From Marinobacterium iners DSM 11526 (GTDB lineage: Bacteria; Pseudomonadota; Gammaproteobacteria; Pseudomonadales; Balneatricaceae), in assembly GCF_900107855.1 (NCBI RefSeq), contig NZ_FNRJ01000014.1, positions 1-64,000 of the forward strand: DNA of 64,000 bases, written 5' to 3'. The notes beneath the pieces are model-generated. The model was not told the DNA's origin. It did not search any database and worked only from the letters and a program-made list of their open reading frames with translations. This document shows, one piece after another, positions 41,952-54,894 of the stretch. A program made the position numbers and the translations under genes. Position 1 is the first letter of the stretch, and every line of letters starts with the position of its first letter.

Positions 41952-42887
41952 TTACCACCAAGCCGAGATCGCCGCGATACCCTGAGCACCCTGCTCTCTG
42001 ACCTGAATTAGATCATCTTCACCAAGCCCGCCCAGCGCATAGACCGGCAGCCTGCATTCGGCGACCAGTTCGGCAAAACCTTCCCAACCCAACACCGGTG
42101 AACCCGGGTGTGAGCGGGTGGGTTTGACCGGTGACAGGGTGATGAAGTCGATACCCTTCTCCTGCGCCATGCGGATCTGCTCCGCGTTGTGACAGGAGGC
42201 ACTGAGCCAGCGCCCCTTGAACTGAGCCCGATTGCCCAGCGCCTGCAAACGCGCCGACGTTAGATGCAGGTGCTCAGCACACAATGCATTGGCCTGTTCA
42301 ACGGAGGTATTCACCCCCATCAGAGCATTGAATTCGTCACACAACGGTTGCAGCTGTTGATACCGGTCCGCAAAAGCGGTCTCGCTGAGCGACTTGGCAC
42401 GCAGCATGACCTGAGTAATACCCTGCTCCAGCGCGTGTTGAAGTTTCCCTGTACAGGCATCGATGTCGTCAACGTCACCGGTGATCAGCAGCCGTGGCGA
42501 CAGGCGTGCGGCTGTAATGATGGGCGTGTTGGCCGCGGGAAAGGCATAGTCATCCAGTGCTTCGGGCGCAACCCAACAAACCGGCTGACCTTCGGCCCCA
42601 TGCGCTTCACCCTCAAACACAGTCACCTCCCATACATCCAGCAGCACCGACTTATCAGGATAGTGATGCGGAATACGAATCAGAGGGTGTGCCTGTAAAA
42701 CCTGAATTCCCAACTCTTCAAGCAGTTCACGGGAGAGCGCCTGAGCAACGGGTTCGCCAGGCTCTACCTTGCCACCGGGAAACTCCCACAGACCGCCCTG
42801 ATGCTTGTCATCGGGTCGACGGGCGATGAGGATGTGACCGCGGCGGTCACGAATGACCGCCGCAGCAACGTGGATCAGTTTAGGCAT
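41952..42887 (-). CDS. mutT: Nudix hydrolase fused to TenI/thiamine phosphate synthase-like domain
   Basis: A protein of 311 residues. The Nudix box (GGKVEPGEPVAQALSRELLE followed by ELGI) is complete, with an N-terminal MutT-like part that would hydrolyse 8-oxo-dGTP. From about residue 135 a TIM-barrel resembling thiamine phosphate synthase follows (VMLRAKSLSE; ITLSPVKPTRSHPG). The fusion is common in gammaproteobacteria and the role of the second half is unclear. It is downstream of argJ and converges with the transferase gene. Confidence 0.9.
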   Translation of the reverse strand: MPKLIHVAAAVIRDRRGHILIARRPDDKHQGGLWEFPGGKVEPGEPVAQALSRELLEELGIQVLQAHPLIRIPHHYPDKSVLLDVWEVTVFEGEAHGAEGQPVCWVAPEALDDYAFPAANTPIITAARLSPRLLITGDVDDIDACTGKLQHALEQGITQVMLRAKSLSETAFADRYQQLQPLCDEFNALMGVNTSVEQANALCAEHLHLTSARLQALGNRAQFKGRWLSASCHNAEQIRMAQEKGIDFITLSPVKPTRSHPGSPVLGWEGFAELVAECRLPVYALGGLGEDDLIQVREQGAQGIAAISAWW

Positions 42888-42899
42888 ATCGGATACAGA

Positions 42900-44117
42900 T
42901 CAGCTGCGGTAATCCGCATTGATGCTGACGTAGTCATGGGACAGGTCTGTGGTCCAGACCCGTTCGGTGACTTGGCCGCGGTTGAGGACCACATGGATCA
43001 AAATTTCTTCTCCGTTCATGACCGCCTGACCGGCTTCTTCGGTGTAGCTGGCCGCACGGCCGCCCTTCTCAACAATGCAGACATCGTTGAGGTAGATCTG
43101 CAAAGCGTCCAGATCCAGATTGTCGATCCCGGCACGGCCCACACAGGCCAAAATACGGCCCCAGTTCGGGTCGCTGGCAAAGAGCGCCGTCTTGACCAAA
43201 GGTGAGTGAGCAATGGTATAGGCAACATCCAGCGCTTCCTTGCTGGTACCCGCTGACTCAACACGCACCTCAACAAACTTGGTCGCGCCCTCACCATCTC
43301 GCACAATGGCGTGTGACAGTGACAACATGACGCGTTCCAGTGCTTCGGTAAACAGGCTGGCCAGCTCGTAGTCCGAGCCGTCAATCAGCACGCCGCTGGC
43401 ACCTGTAGCCGCCAGCATGCAAGAGTCATTGGTTGAAGTGTCACCATCAATAGTGATGCGGTTGAAAGAGCGGTCCGCCACACTGCTCAACCACTGCTGC
43501 AGCAGCGGCTGCGGGATCTCGGCATCGGTAGCGACATAGCCCAGCATGGTGGCCATATTGGGCATGATCATGCCGGCGCCTTTGGAGATGCCGGTCAGGG
43601 TTACCGTCTTACCCTTGTATTCAAACTGTTCGCTGGCTGCCTTGGGGCGGGTATCGGTGGTCATGATACCCGAAGCGGCCTGCTCCCAGTTGTTTTCCGA
43701 CAGGTCGGCTTTGGCCGCGTCCAGCGCCGACAGAATCTTCGCTACCGGCAGCGGTTCACCAATCACACCGGTGGAAAACGGCAGAACTGCTTCTACCGGC
43801 ACATCACACAAGCCTGCAACGGCTTCACAACAGCTCATCGCATCACGCATGCCCTGCTCCCCAGTGCCCGCGTTAGCGTTACCGGTATTAATCAGCATAT
43901 AGCGTGAACCTGCCTGGCCCAGGTGCTGCTTGCAGATGCGCACCGGCGCAGCGCAAAAGGCATTCAGTGTAAACACGCCCGCCAGCGAGCTGCCTTCGGC
44001 CAGCTCCATCAGTACAATATCGCGTCGGCCCGGTTTCTTGATCCCTGCGGATGCGATACCCAGACGAAATCCCTTAACCGGATGTAACGGTGGCAAAGTA
44101 GCCGGACCAACTGCCAT
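42900..44117 (-). CDS. argJ: Bifunctional ornithine acetyltransferase / N-acetylglutamate synthase ArgJ
   Basis: A protein of 405 residues that transfers acetyl from N-acetylornithine to glutamate in the cyclic arginine pathway. The self-cleavage site is at NMATMLGYVATDA, where the Thr of ATML becomes the nucleophile of the beta chain. VLPFSTGVIGEPLP and RITIDGDTSTNDSC are family blocks. ATG 44117 has AAGGAA about nine bases upstream. It lies 20 bases after secA on the same strand. Confidence 0.95.
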   Translation of the reverse strand: MAVGPATLPPLHPVKGFRLGIASAGIKKPGRRDIVLMELAEGSSLAGVFTLNAFCAAPVRICKQHLGQAGSRYMLINTGNANAGTGEQGMRDAMSCCEAVAGLCDVPVEAVLPFSTGVIGEPLPVAKILSALDAAKADLSENNWEQAASGIMTTDTRPKAASEQFEYKGKTVTLTGISKGAGMIMPNMATMLGYVATDAEIPQPLLQQWLSSVADRSFNRITIDGDTSTNDSCMLAATGASGVLIDGSDYELASLFTEALERVMLSLSHAIVRDGEGATKFVEVRVESAGTSKEALDVAYTIAHSPLVKTALFASDPNWGRILACVGRAGIDNLDLDALQIYLNDVCIVEKGGRAASYTEEAGQAVMNGEEILIHVVLNRGQVTERVWTTDLSHDYVSINADYRS

Positions 44118-44137
44118 GATGCTGTTTTCCTTAGTAA

Positions 44138-46888
44138 TTAACTGATTTTACCGTGACACTGTTTGTATTTTTTGCCTGATCCGCACGGACAGGGATCGTT
44201 ACGACCTACCTTGGGTGCCTGACGCACATAGGGCTCGGCGTTATCGGCCGGATCAGCCTCAGGTTGCTCTTGGGTCTCTTCTTCCGCCATGGCACTGCCC
44301 TGAGCGTGTTCAAAGTTCATCTGCTGACGTTCGGCCTGGGCGCGGCGCTCGGCTTCCATACGTTCCACTTCTTCCTGCTCACGCACCTTCACATGACTCA
44401 GAATGCGGATCACATCGCGTTTGATGTTATCCAGCAGGTCCTGGAACAGAGCAAAGGCTTCGCGCTTGTATTCCTGCTTGGGGTTTTTCTGCGCATAACC
44501 ACGCAGATGGATACCCTGACGCAACAGGTCCATAGTCTGCAAATGCTCTTTCCAAAGCGTGTCGAGGACCTGCAGCATCACCTGTTTCTCGAACATGCGC
44601 AGTGTTGGGGCGCCAACAACCTCTTCCTTCGCCTTATAGGCCGATACGATTTCGTGATTGATTTTCTCGCGCAGGGTTTCCTCATGCAGCGAATCATCTT
44701 CATCCAGCCACTGCTGTATCGGCATCTGAAGAGCAAATTCAGTTTCCAGCGCTTTTTCCAGCGCCGGTACATCCCACATCTCTTCAAGACTCTGCGGCGG
44801 GACATGTTCGCTGATGGTGTTTTCAATCACTTCATCACGCACTGAGGCGATGGTTTCGGAAATATCATCCGATGCCATCACTTCGTTACGCTGGTCATAG
44901 ATCACGCTGCGCTGATCGTTGGCGACATCGTCATATTCAAGCAGCGACTTGCGGATATCAAAGTTGCGACCTTCTACCTTGCGCTGTGCCTTTTCGATGG
45001 CGTTGGTCACCATCTTGTGCTCAATCGCTTCACCCTTTTCCATGCCCAGTGCCTGCATGAACTGGCGCACACGCTCGGAGGCGAAGATACGCATCAGGTC
45101 ATCTTCCATCGACAGGAAGAAGCGGGATGACCCAGGGTCGCCCTGACGGCCGGCACGACCGCGCAACTGGTTGTCGATACGACGGGATTCATGGCGCTCG
45201 GTACCAATAATGTGCAAACCACCCGCTTCGATCACAATATCGTGGCGTTCACGCCATTCGCGCATGGCTTCATCAACTTCAGCCTGACTACTGTCAGCCG
45301 ACATTGCTTCCAGCTCAGCTTCCAGTTTGCCGCCAAGCTTGATATCCGTACCACGACCCGCCATGTTGGTAGCGATGGTGATTGCGCCAGGACGGCCTGC
45401 TTCAGCAATGATTTCAGCCTCACGCCCATGATTCTTGGCGTTGAGAACGTTATGCGGAATGTCTTCTTTCTTCAGCAGTGCCGACAGCAGTTCCGATGAC
45501 TCAACCGAAGCCGTGCCCACCAATACAGGCCGGTTATGTTCGCGGCAATGGCGAATTTCCTTGACGATCGCCTGATATTTCTCCTCGATGGTGAGGAACA
45601 CGATGTCATTGTAGTCCTTACGCTGCACCGGACGGTTGGTGGGAATAACCACCACATCAAGGCCGTAGATCTGACGCAGTTCGAACGCTTCAGTATCGGC
45701 CGTACCGGTCATGCCAGACAGCTTTTCATACAGACGGAAGTAGTTCTGGAAGGTGGTTGAAGCCAGTGTCTGGCTTTCCATCTGGATCTGAACGCCTTCT
45801 TTCGCTTCAACAGCCTGATGCAACCCTTCAGACCAGCGACGCCCAGGCATGATACGGCCGGTATGCTCGTCAACGATGACGATCTGGCCGTTCTGAATAA
45901 TGTAGTCCTTGTCACGCTGAAACAGATAGTGGGCTCGCAGTGCGGCCAGCACATGGTGCAACAGGTTCAGGTTTTGCGGCGCATACAGGCTTTCACCTTC
46001 GTTAAGCATGCCGTGTTCGATCAGAAGATCTTCCACCAGCTGATGGCCGGCTTCGGTCAGCTCGACCGTGCGGTTTTTCTCATCAACCGCAAAATGCTCA
46101 TCGACAACCTGTTCAGTATCTTTCGGATCCAGCTCACCATGGAACTGCTGCAGATTGGGGATCAGCTGATTGATCTTCTGATAGGTGGCTGAGCTGTCTT
46201 CCGCCGGCCCTGAAATGATCAGAGGGGTACGCGCCTCATCGATCAGGATGGAGTCAACTTCATCGACAACCGCGAAGCAGAAGTCACGCTGCACCTTGTC
46301 AGCAAGACTGAACGCCATATTGTCGCGCAGGTAGTCAAAGCCGAATTCGTTGTTGGTACCGTAAGTGATGTCACAGGCATAGGCTGCACGCTTGGATTCC
46401 GGGTCTTGCCCGGAGCGCACGACACCAACGCTCAGACCAAGGGATTCGTACAGCGGGCGCATCCAGTCGGCATCACGCTGGGCCAGGTAGTCGTTCACGG
46501 TGACAACATGCACGCCACGCTGAGGTAAGGCGTTAAGGTAAACGGCCAGGGTGGCGACCAGCGTCTTGCCCTCACCGGTCTTCATCTCGGCCACTTTGCC
46601 TTCATGCAGTGCCAGACCACCGATCAGCTGGACATCAAAGTGCCTCATGCCCATCACACGCTTGGAGGCTTCCCGCACAGCGGCAAAGGCTTCGGGCAGG
46701 ACCTTGTCCAGCGGCTCCGCCTGTTCCAGACGCTTCCTGAACTCAACTGTCTTGCCTTTCAACTCGTCATCGGAGAGCGCCTCAAAGGCCTCCTCCAGCG
46801 TGTTGATCTGCTTGACGATCTTGCCAAGGCGCTTCAGTTCGCGCTCGTTTTTACTTCCCAGAATCTTCTTGAACAGTGAGGTCAGCAT
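44138..46888 (-). CDS. secA: Preprotein translocase ATPase SecA
   Basis: A protein of 916 residues, standard SecA length. Walker A is [13 protein letters not shown] and the DEAD-type box is [24 protein letters not shown] and [17 protein letters not shown] are in the second motor domain. The C-terminal SEC-C zinc ribbon is [13 protein letters not shown]. It drives export of unfolded precursors through SecYEG. ATG 46888 gives the family start [18 protein letters not shown]; the frame upstream to 47203 runs through the lpxC terminator and is not translated. No secM gene precedes it. Confidence 0.97.
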   Translation of the reverse strand: MLTSLFKKILGSKNERELKRLGKIVKQINTLEEAFEALSDDELKGKTVEFRKRLEQAEPLDKVLPEAFAAVREASKRVMGMRHFDVQLIGGLALHEGKVAEMKTGEGKTLVATLAVYLNALPQRGVHVVTVNDYLAQRDADWMRPLYESLGLSVGVVRSGQDPESKRAAYACDITYGTNNEFGFDYLRDNMAFSLADKVQRDFCFAVVDEVDSILIDEARTPLIISGPAEDSSATYQKINQLIPNLQQFHGELDPKDTEQVVDEHFAVDEKNRTVELTEAGHQLVEDLLIEHGMLNEGESLYAPQNLNLLHHVLAALRAHYLFQRDKDYIIQNGQIVIVDEHTGRIMPGRRWSEGLHQAVEAKEGVQIQMESQTLASTTFQNYFRLYEKLSGMTGTADTEAFELRQIYGLDVVVIPTNRPVQRKDYNDIVFLTIEEKYQAIVKEIRHCREHNRPVLVGTASVESSELLSALLKKEDIPHNVLNAKNHGREAEIIAEAGRPGAITIATNMAGRGTDIKLGGKLEAELEAMSADSSQAEVDEAMREWRERHDIVIEAGGLHIIGTERHESRRIDNQLRGRAGRQGDPGSSRFFLSMEDDLMRIFASERVRQFMQALGMEKGEAIEHKMVTNAIEKAQRKVEGRNFDIRKSLLEYDDVANDQRSVIYDQRNEVMASDDISETIASVRDEVIENTISEHVPPQSLEEMWDVPALEKALETEFALQMPIQQWLDEDDSLHEETLREKINHEIVSAYKAKEEVVGAPTLRMFEKQVMLQVLDTLWKEHLQTMDLLRQGIHLRGYAQKNPKQEYKREAFALFQDLLDNIKRDVIRILSHVKVREQEEVERMEAERRAQAERQQMNFEHAQGSAMAEEETQEQPEADPADNAEPYVRQAPKVGRNDPCPCGSGKKYKQCHGKIS

Positions 46889-47035
46889 AATTCGACTTTT
46901 AACCGGTTGAATGCAAAGAGGCGGGAGTAAGCCCGGAGATCCTTTGCCTGAAAAAATGGATACGACATTGTACCTGTATTGGGGCAGATAGTTGAATGTC
47001 AATGCGATACAAATTTGACTTGGTGCCGGAACAAC

Positions 47036-47076
47036 AAAAACCGGCCCTGAAAACGACAAAACCGGCACTGGGCCGG
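47036..47076 (-). terminator. Intrinsic terminator after lpxC
   Basis: On the - strand CCGGCCC and GGGCCGG form a 7-bp GC stem followed directly by TTTTT. A nested CCGGC/GCCGG hairpin followed by TTTT lies within the loop. It separates lpxC from secA transcription. Confidence 0.7.
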
Positions 47077-47102
47077 CTTTGCTGGTCAGCGGTAGCGAGC
47101 GA

Positions 47103-48017
47103 TCAACCCGCTGCAACCGGACGATGATAGGAAATAGGGGCAGCCTGTTCCTGGCCTTCAAAAGTAACCAGCTCCCAGGCATCTTCGGTTGCCAGCAGTT
47201 CACGCAGCAACATGTTGTTCAGGTAATGACCGGACTTGTACCCGTAGAACTCGCCAATCAGGCTTTTGCCCAACAGGTAGAGATCACCGATTGCATCCAG
47301 CACCTTGTGTTTGACGAACTCGTCTTCGTAGCGCAGACCGTCTTCATTCAGGATTTTGAAGTCATCAACCACGATGGCATTCTCGAAGCTTCCACCGAGT
47401 ACCAGGTTCTGCGAGCGCAGATATTCGATATCGCGCATAAAACCAAAGGTGCGCGCCCGGCTGACTTCCTTCACGAAGGAGGTGCTGGAGAAGTCCAGTA
47501 CTGCTTCCATGTTTCGGTTGGCAAAAGCCGGGTGATCGAATTCAATGCAGAAGCCCACCTTGAAGCCATCAAAAGGACGGAAGGTTGCGGTTTTGCCTTC
47601 GTTGCTGACGGTTACTTCCTTCTTGATGCGAATGAACTGCTTCGGGGCATTTTGCTCTTCGATGCCGGCAGACTGAACCAGGAATACGAAGGGAGCTGCA
47701 CTGCCATCCATGATGGGAACTTCTTCAGCACTCAGTTCTACAAGGGCGTTGTCAATACCAAGCCCTGCCAATGCCGACAGAAGATGCTCGACCGTCGCAA
47801 CACGGATGCCATCACGCGCCAGGTTGGTCGAAAGCGTCGTATCGGCTACGTTATCAGCACGAGCCTCGATCTCGAAAACAGGATCCAGGTCAACTCGTCG
47901 AAACACGATGCCAGTATTGACCGGCGCCGGCTTCAGCGTCAGGTACACCTTCTGGCCGGTATGCAGACCGATGCCGGTGGCCTTGATGCTGTTCTTGAGA
48001 GTGCGCTGTTTGATCAT
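47103..48017 (-). CDS. lpxC: UDP-3-O-acyl-N-acetylglucosamine deacetylase LpxC
   Basis: A protein of 304 residues, the committed step of lipid A synthesis. The zinc ligands are in [10 protein letters not shown] (His), SGHYLNN (His) and [10 protein letters not shown] (Asp). [20 protein letters not shown] opens the fold. ATG 48017 (MIKQRTLKN) is the usual start; an in-frame TTG four codons earlier is an alternative. A promoter-like TTGATG and TAGAAT (18 bases apart) lie just upstream. Confidence 0.96.
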   Translation of the reverse strand: MIKQRTLKNSIKATGIGLHTGQKVYLTLKPAPVNTGIVFRRVDLDPVFEIEARADNVADTTLSTNLARDGIRVATVEHLLSALAGLGIDNALVELSAEEVPIMDGSAAPFVFLVQSAGIEEQNAPKQFIRIKKEVTVSNEGKTATFRPFDGFKVGFCIEFDHPAFANRNMEAVLDFSSTSFVKEVSRARTFGFMRDIEYLRSQNLVLGGSFENAIVVDDFKILNEDGLRYEDEFVKHKVLDAIGDLYLLGKSLIGEFYGYKSGHYLNNMLLRELLATEDAWELVTFEGQEQAAPISYHRPVAAG

Positions 48018-48056
48018 CCGCTTCGCCAACCTAAAATGTTACAAAAATATCAGGAA

Positions 48057-48086
48057 ATTCTAACAAACAAGTGACACCTTCATCAA
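48057..48086 (-). promoter_or_regulatory. Promoter-like element upstream of lpxC
   Basis: On the - strand TTGATG (48086-48081) and TAGAAT (48062-48057) are 18 bases apart. The transcript would start about 30 bases before the lpxC ATG. Confidence 0.45.
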
Positions 48087-48112
48087 TCTAAAGGTTCTCA
48101 CCTGCCTGTTTT

Positions 48113-49294
48113 CTAATCAGCCTGACGCCGCAGAAATGTCGGGATATCCAGACTTCCGTAGTCATCCCGACGCCCGCTCTGGTCAACGCCGGAATCCTGC
48201 TGAGGCTTGTCCAGCAGCGCTTCCTCGCGCTGACGACGCAGGATGGTCGGCAGCTCGATTTCATCCAGATTGAGCGATCCATCCTGTTTGCGACTGGTCG
48301 GCGCATTGCCCTGAACCACTTTCATCGACTGATTGCGCGCACGATCAAGTCCTGTGGCAACGACAGTTACCTTGATTTCATCGCCCAGAGACGGATCAAT
48401 AACGGTACCGACCACAATGGTGGCATCTTCATCGGCGTACTGCTCGACGATGTTACCCACCTCGGTAAATTCACCCAGACTCAGATCTTCGCCTGCCGCG
48501 ATGTTGACCAGAATACCACTGGCACCACGCAGGTCGATATCTTCCAGCAGCGGGCTGCGAATGGCGGCTTCGGCGGCCTCTTCGGCACGATTGTCACCAC
48601 GCGCAACCGCACTGCCCATCATCGCCATGCCCATTTCAGACATAACGGTTCGCACGTCGGCAAAGTCGACGTTAATCATGCCCGGACGGGTAATCAGGTC
48701 GGCAATCCCCTGTACGGCGCCCTTAAGCACATCGTTGGCTGCACTGAACGCATTGACCAGACTGCAGTTTTTACCCAGCACCTGCATCAGCTTCTCATTC
48801 GGAATAATAATCAGGGAGTCGACCGCATCACGCAGCTCACTGATGCCCTCTTCCGCAATTTTCATCCGCTTGCGGCCCTCGAACGGGAACGGTCGGGTGA
48901 CCACTGCCACGGTCAGAATACCCAGTTCGCGGGCGACCTCGGCCACAATGGGTGCGGCACCGGTTCCGGTCCCTCCGCCCATGCCGGCAGTAATGAATAC
49001 CATATCAGCCCCGGCCAGTGTTTCAGCGATCCTCTCGCGATCCTCGATCGCCGCCTGGCGGCCAATATCCGGGTTGGCGCCTGCACCCAGCCCTTTGGTC
49101 AGCTCACCGCCGATATGCAGCGCCGTACGGGCAGCATTACGGCTCAGTGCCTGAGCATCGGTATTGGCACAGATGAACTCGACACCTTCAACCTCTTTGT
49201 TGACCATATACTGTACGGCGTTGCCACCACCGCCACCGACACCGATAACCTTAATCAGCGCACTCTGCGTAACACTTTCAACCAGTTCAAACAT
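48113..49294 (-). CDS. ftsZ: Cell division GTPase FtsZ
   Basis: A protein of 393 residues that polymerises into the Z ring. The tubulin signature is GGGTGTGAAPIVAEVARELG, the T3 and T7 loops are intact (NVDFADVRTVM), and the C-terminal conserved peptide LDIPTFLRRQ, which binds FtsA and ZipA, is present after a variable linker. AAGGAGG lies six bases before ATG 49294. The 71-base gap to ftsA has no gene. Confidence 0.97.
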   Translation of the reverse strand: MFELVESVTQSALIKVIGVGGGGGNAVQYMVNKEVEGVEFICANTDAQALSRNAARTALHIGGELTKGLGAGANPDIGRQAAIEDRERIAETLAGADMVFITAGMGGGTGTGAAPIVAEVARELGILTVAVVTRPFPFEGRKRMKIAEEGISELRDAVDSLIIIPNEKLMQVLGKNCSLVNAFSAANDVLKGAVQGIADLITRPGMINVDFADVRTVMSEMGMAMMGSAVARGDNRAEEAAEAAIRSPLLEDIDLRGASGILVNIAAGEDLSLGEFTEVGNIVEQYADEDATIVVGTVIDPSLGDEIKVTVVATGLDRARNQSMKVVQGNAPTSRKQDGSLNLDEIELPTILRRQREEALLDKPQQDSGVDQSGRRDDYGSLDIPTFLRRQAD

Positions 49295-49365
49295 GTTTTC
49301 CTCCTTACCGGGCGCCTGCCACTACCTTCCGGCACTACCGGCAACTGCATTAATGAATTTCGCTC

Positions 49366-50640
49366 TTAGAAGTTGCCCTGCAACCATTCCTTGAACCGTT
49401 TCAGATACACACCCGGATTAGGTCTGGGCATGCGCGGACGTTCCTGCGGTACCGCAACCAGCTCAGTGCCAGTCTCTGCGGCGATGGGTGCCATCGGCAC
49501 CTCATGATCCTGTTTGGCGTAGTGCAGCAAGCCAATGCTGGTGGCATAGATCGGGTTGCTAAGCTGAGCCTCCAGCCCCCGAATGCCTTGCGGTCTGGCC
49601 AACCGTACCGGCATGTGGAAAATTTCTTCCGCCAGCTCCACGGCACCTTCCATCTTGGCGGTGCCACCGGTCAGCACGATGCCGGCTGCCACCAGATCCT
49701 CAAAGCCACTGCGACGCAGTTCGGCCTGAATCAATGTGAACAACTCTTCGTACCGCGGCTCAACCACTTCAGCCAGCGCCTGGCGGGACAGATCCCGTGC
49801 GGGGCGGTCACCCACACTGGGCACCTTGATCATTTCGTCCGCATGGGCAAGCTGAGCCAGTGCACAGGCGTATTTGATCTTGATCTGCTCCGCATGCTGA
49901 GTCGGCGTGCGCAGCGCCATGGCGATATCGTTGGTTACCTGATCACCGGCAATCGGAATAACCGCCGTATGGCGAATCGAGCCGCCAGTAAAGACAGCGA
50001 TGTCGGTAGTGCCACCACCGATATCGACGATACAGACGCCCAGATCCTTCTCGTCATCGGTCAAGACCGCATAGCTGGATGCCAGCTGCTCCAGCACGAC
50101 GGCGTCCACCTCAAGGCCGCAGCGGCGGATGCATTTTTCAATATTCTGAATCGCGTTGATCGCCCCCGTAACGAGGTGCACCTTGGCCTCCAGCCGCACG
50201 CCCGACATTCCCAGTGGCTCTTTGATCCCTTCCTGATTATCGATCAGATACTCCTGCGGCAGGATATGGATGATTTTCTGATCCGCTGGGATGGCCACGG
50301 CACGCGCTGCATCAATCACGCGTTCAAGATCATAGTCTGACACTTCGCGATCACGCACGGCCACGATGCCATGGGAGTTCAGGCTGCTGATGTGACTGCC
50401 GGCGATTCCCACCGTGACCCCGTGGACCTTGCAGCCGGCCATCAGTTCAGCCTCTTCCACGGCACGCTGGATCGAGCTGACAGTTGATTCAATATTGACC
50501 ACTACACCACGCTTCAACCCGCGTGAAGGCTGGGAACCGACGCCAACGATCTCGATTGTGCCCTGTGGGGTCATTTCGCCCACCAGACACACCACCTTCG
50601 AGGTGCCGATATCGAGTGCGACGATCATGTTACCTGCCAT
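49366..50640 (-). CDS. ftsA: Cell division protein FtsA
   Basis: An actin-like protein of 424 residues that tethers FtsZ to the membrane. MIVALDIGTSKVVCLVGEM is the phosphate 1 loop, and VVLEQLASSYAVLTDDEKDLG and VDIGGGTTDIAVF are ATPase segments. The C-terminal amphipathic helix (VYLKRFKEWLQGNF) is the membrane anchor. ATG 50640 (MAGNMIVALD) has AAGGGC upstream and lies seven bases after ftsQ; ATG 50658 would overlap ftsQ. Confidence 0.96.
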   Translation of the reverse strand: MAGNMIVALDIGTSKVVCLVGEMTPQGTIEIVGVGSQPSRGLKRGVVVNIESTVSSIQRAVEEAELMAGCKVHGVTVGIAGSHISSLNSHGIVAVRDREVSDYDLERVIDAARAVAIPADQKIIHILPQEYLIDNQEGIKEPLGMSGVRLEAKVHLVTGAINAIQNIEKCIRRCGLEVDAVVLEQLASSYAVLTDDEKDLGVCIVDIGGGTTDIAVFTGGSIRHTAVIPIAGDQVTNDIAMALRTPTQHAEQIKIKYACALAQLAHADEMIKVPSVGDRPARDLSRQALAEVVEPRYEELFTLIQAELRRSGFEDLVAAGIVLTGGTAKMEGAVELAEEIFHMPVRLARPQGIRGLEAQLSNPIYATSIGLLHYAKQDHEVPMAPIAAETGTELVAVPQERPRMPRPNPGVYLKRFKEWLQGNF

Positions 50641-50647
50641 ATCGCCC

Positions 50648-51406
50648 TTAACCTGCATTATCCTGTCCTGCTCCTGCGCGCCAGCTAACGGCCACGCCAT
50701 TGGTATATCGAATATCGATCTGCTCTATCTGCCCCGCCTTTTCGGCCAGATTCTGGCGATAGATGCTTAAAAAACGTTTCAGCCGCGGTAGCAGTTGCTC
50801 ACGGCCGGCAATAACGCGAATACCGTTATCCAGCTCCAGTGTCCAGGCACCACGCGTTTCCAGTGTCAGGCCCGTAAGTCGCAGCCCTTCACTGGAAAAC
50901 ATCCGGTTCAGGTCATGAAATTGCTGCATGATCCTGACCGTTTCATGGGCTGGCCCACTCAAACGTGGCAGCGCACGGTATTCCGGTTTCAGCTCGGGCC
51001 AGAAAATATCGCCCTGGTGGTTCAGAAGCCCCTTGTCACCCCAGCGGGCAACCGGCACCTCCTCTTCCAGTTGTACCTCCAGCGAAGGCGGCCACTGCCG
51101 TCTGACACTGGCGCTGTGCACCCAGGGATCACCGATCAACTGCTCCTGAATCTGCTTCAGATCCAGCTGCAGCAGCGGACTGGTGAGGCCTCCGGCCAGT
51201 GTCTGTGCAAGCGCGGTTTTGTCCAGATGGCGTGTCGCCCCCGCCATACGGATCTCAGCTACCGGCTGATTCAGCCAGCCCCAGAGCTCACGCAGCGCCG
51301 AGCTGCCAATGCCGACAAACACCACCAGCAGCGTCAGCAACACAACACTGCGCCAGTAGCGATCCAGCCCCTGTTGTGTGTGTTGTTCGACACTGCTCCT
51401 GCTCAT
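50648..51406 (-). CDS. ftsQ: Cell division protein FtsQ
   Basis: A bitopic protein of 252 residues. The cytoplasmic tail is short, the TM lies at about 20-40 (VVLLTLLVVFVGIGSSAL), and the POTRA domain (VAEIRMAGATRHLDKTALAQ) and beta domain follow. It joins FtsB and FtsL at the division site. ATG 51406 is chosen because GGGAG is seven bases upstream and ddlB ends four bases before. The C terminus is short. Confidence 0.93.
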   Translation of the reverse strand: MSRSSVEQHTQQGLDRYWRSVVLLTLLVVFVGIGSSALRELWGWLNQPVAEIRMAGATRHLDKTALAQTLAGGLTSPLLQLDLKQIQEQLIGDPWVHSASVRRQWPPSLEVQLEEEVPVARWGDKGLLNHQGDIFWPELKPEYRALPRLSGPAHETVRIMQQFHDLNRMFSSEGLRLTGLTLETRGAWTLELDNGIRVIAGREQLLPRLKRFLSIYRQNLAEKAGQIEQIDIRYTNGVAVSWRAGAGQDNAG

Positions 51407-51410
51407 GAGC

Positions 51411-53811
<2,401 letters not shown>

Positions 53812-53815
<4 letters not shown>

Positions 53816-54894
53816 TTCATAACCTCCAGACAGATTTCTGCCACTGTCGTGCTCGCCTCGGGACGGGCCTGCTCACGCGCACGCTCGGCCATCTGCAATA
53901 ATTGTTCTCGACTGCCAAGTTCGCTCAGCAGAGCGGCCAACCGCTCCGGGTTCAACTCGGATTGCTGCACCACTCGCGCAGCACCGGCCTGTTCCAGATG
54001 CCGAGCATTGGCGGTCTGGTGGTCATCCACCGCATGGGGAAAAGGCACAAAAATGGCACCCAGACCGGCAATTTCGATTTCACTCACCGTGAGCGCGCCG
54101 GAGCGACACAGCACTAGATCTGCCCAACCGTAAGCCTTGTCCATACGATCAATAAACGGCACGACACTGGCCGTGACGCCCGCTTCGGCATAAGCCGCCG
54201 TGGTTGAGTCCAGGTGACGCTTGCCGGTTTGATGCCAGACTTCCGGGCGCTGTTCCTGTGGCAGCAGCGCCAATGCCCTGGGCAACATCTCATTGATCGC
54301 CAGCGCGCCCAGACTGCCTCCCACTACCAGCAGACGCAACGGACCTTCACGGCCGGCAAAGCGTTCGACCGGCGGCGCCAGCTCAAGAATTGGTCCGCGT
54401 ACCGGATTGCCGGTGGTGATAGCATCCCCGCGCCCGGCAAAGGCCTGCGGAAAGGCCTGCAATACTTTGCTCGCCAAACGTGCCAGTGTGCGGTTGGTCA
54501 TGCCCGGAATCGCATTCTGCTCATGCACCACAACCGGAACGCGTAACAGCCATGCCGCCAGACCACCCGGGCCTGAAGCAAAACCGCCCATACCCAGCAC
54601 GACATCCGGCTTGGCGCGGTGTAACACGCCCAGCGCCTGCCCAAGCGCACGGGCAAGACGGAAGGGTGCCAGAAGCAGGCTTAACCGCCCCTTGCCACGC
54701 AGCCCCGTTACTGAAATTCTGTACAGCGGGATGCCGGACTTGGGCACAATTTCGTTCTCGATACCAACCTGACTGCCCAGCCATTCGACCACAACACCTC
54801 GCTGACGCAGAATATCGGCCGTTGCCAGCGCCGGAAATACGTGACCTCCGGTACCACCTGCCATGATCAATACCTTGCGTGAGGTGTCACTCAT
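53812..54894 (-). CDS. murG: Undecaprenyl-PP-MurNAc-pentapeptide GlcNAc transferase MurG
   Basis: A GT-B glycosyltransferase of 360 residues that makes lipid II on the inner face of the membrane. The [12 protein letters not shown] loop and [16 protein letters not shown] are the acceptor and donor loops; [20 protein letters not shown] and [14 protein letters not shown] bind UDP-GlcNAc. ATG 54894 overlaps the ftsW stop; codons further upstream in the same frame belong to ftsW. Confidence 0.96.

Noticed and set aside
46888-47203. N-terminal extension of SecA by 105 residues
   Set aside because: The frame passes through the lpxC terminator and into the end of lpxC, and the family starts at ATG 46888.
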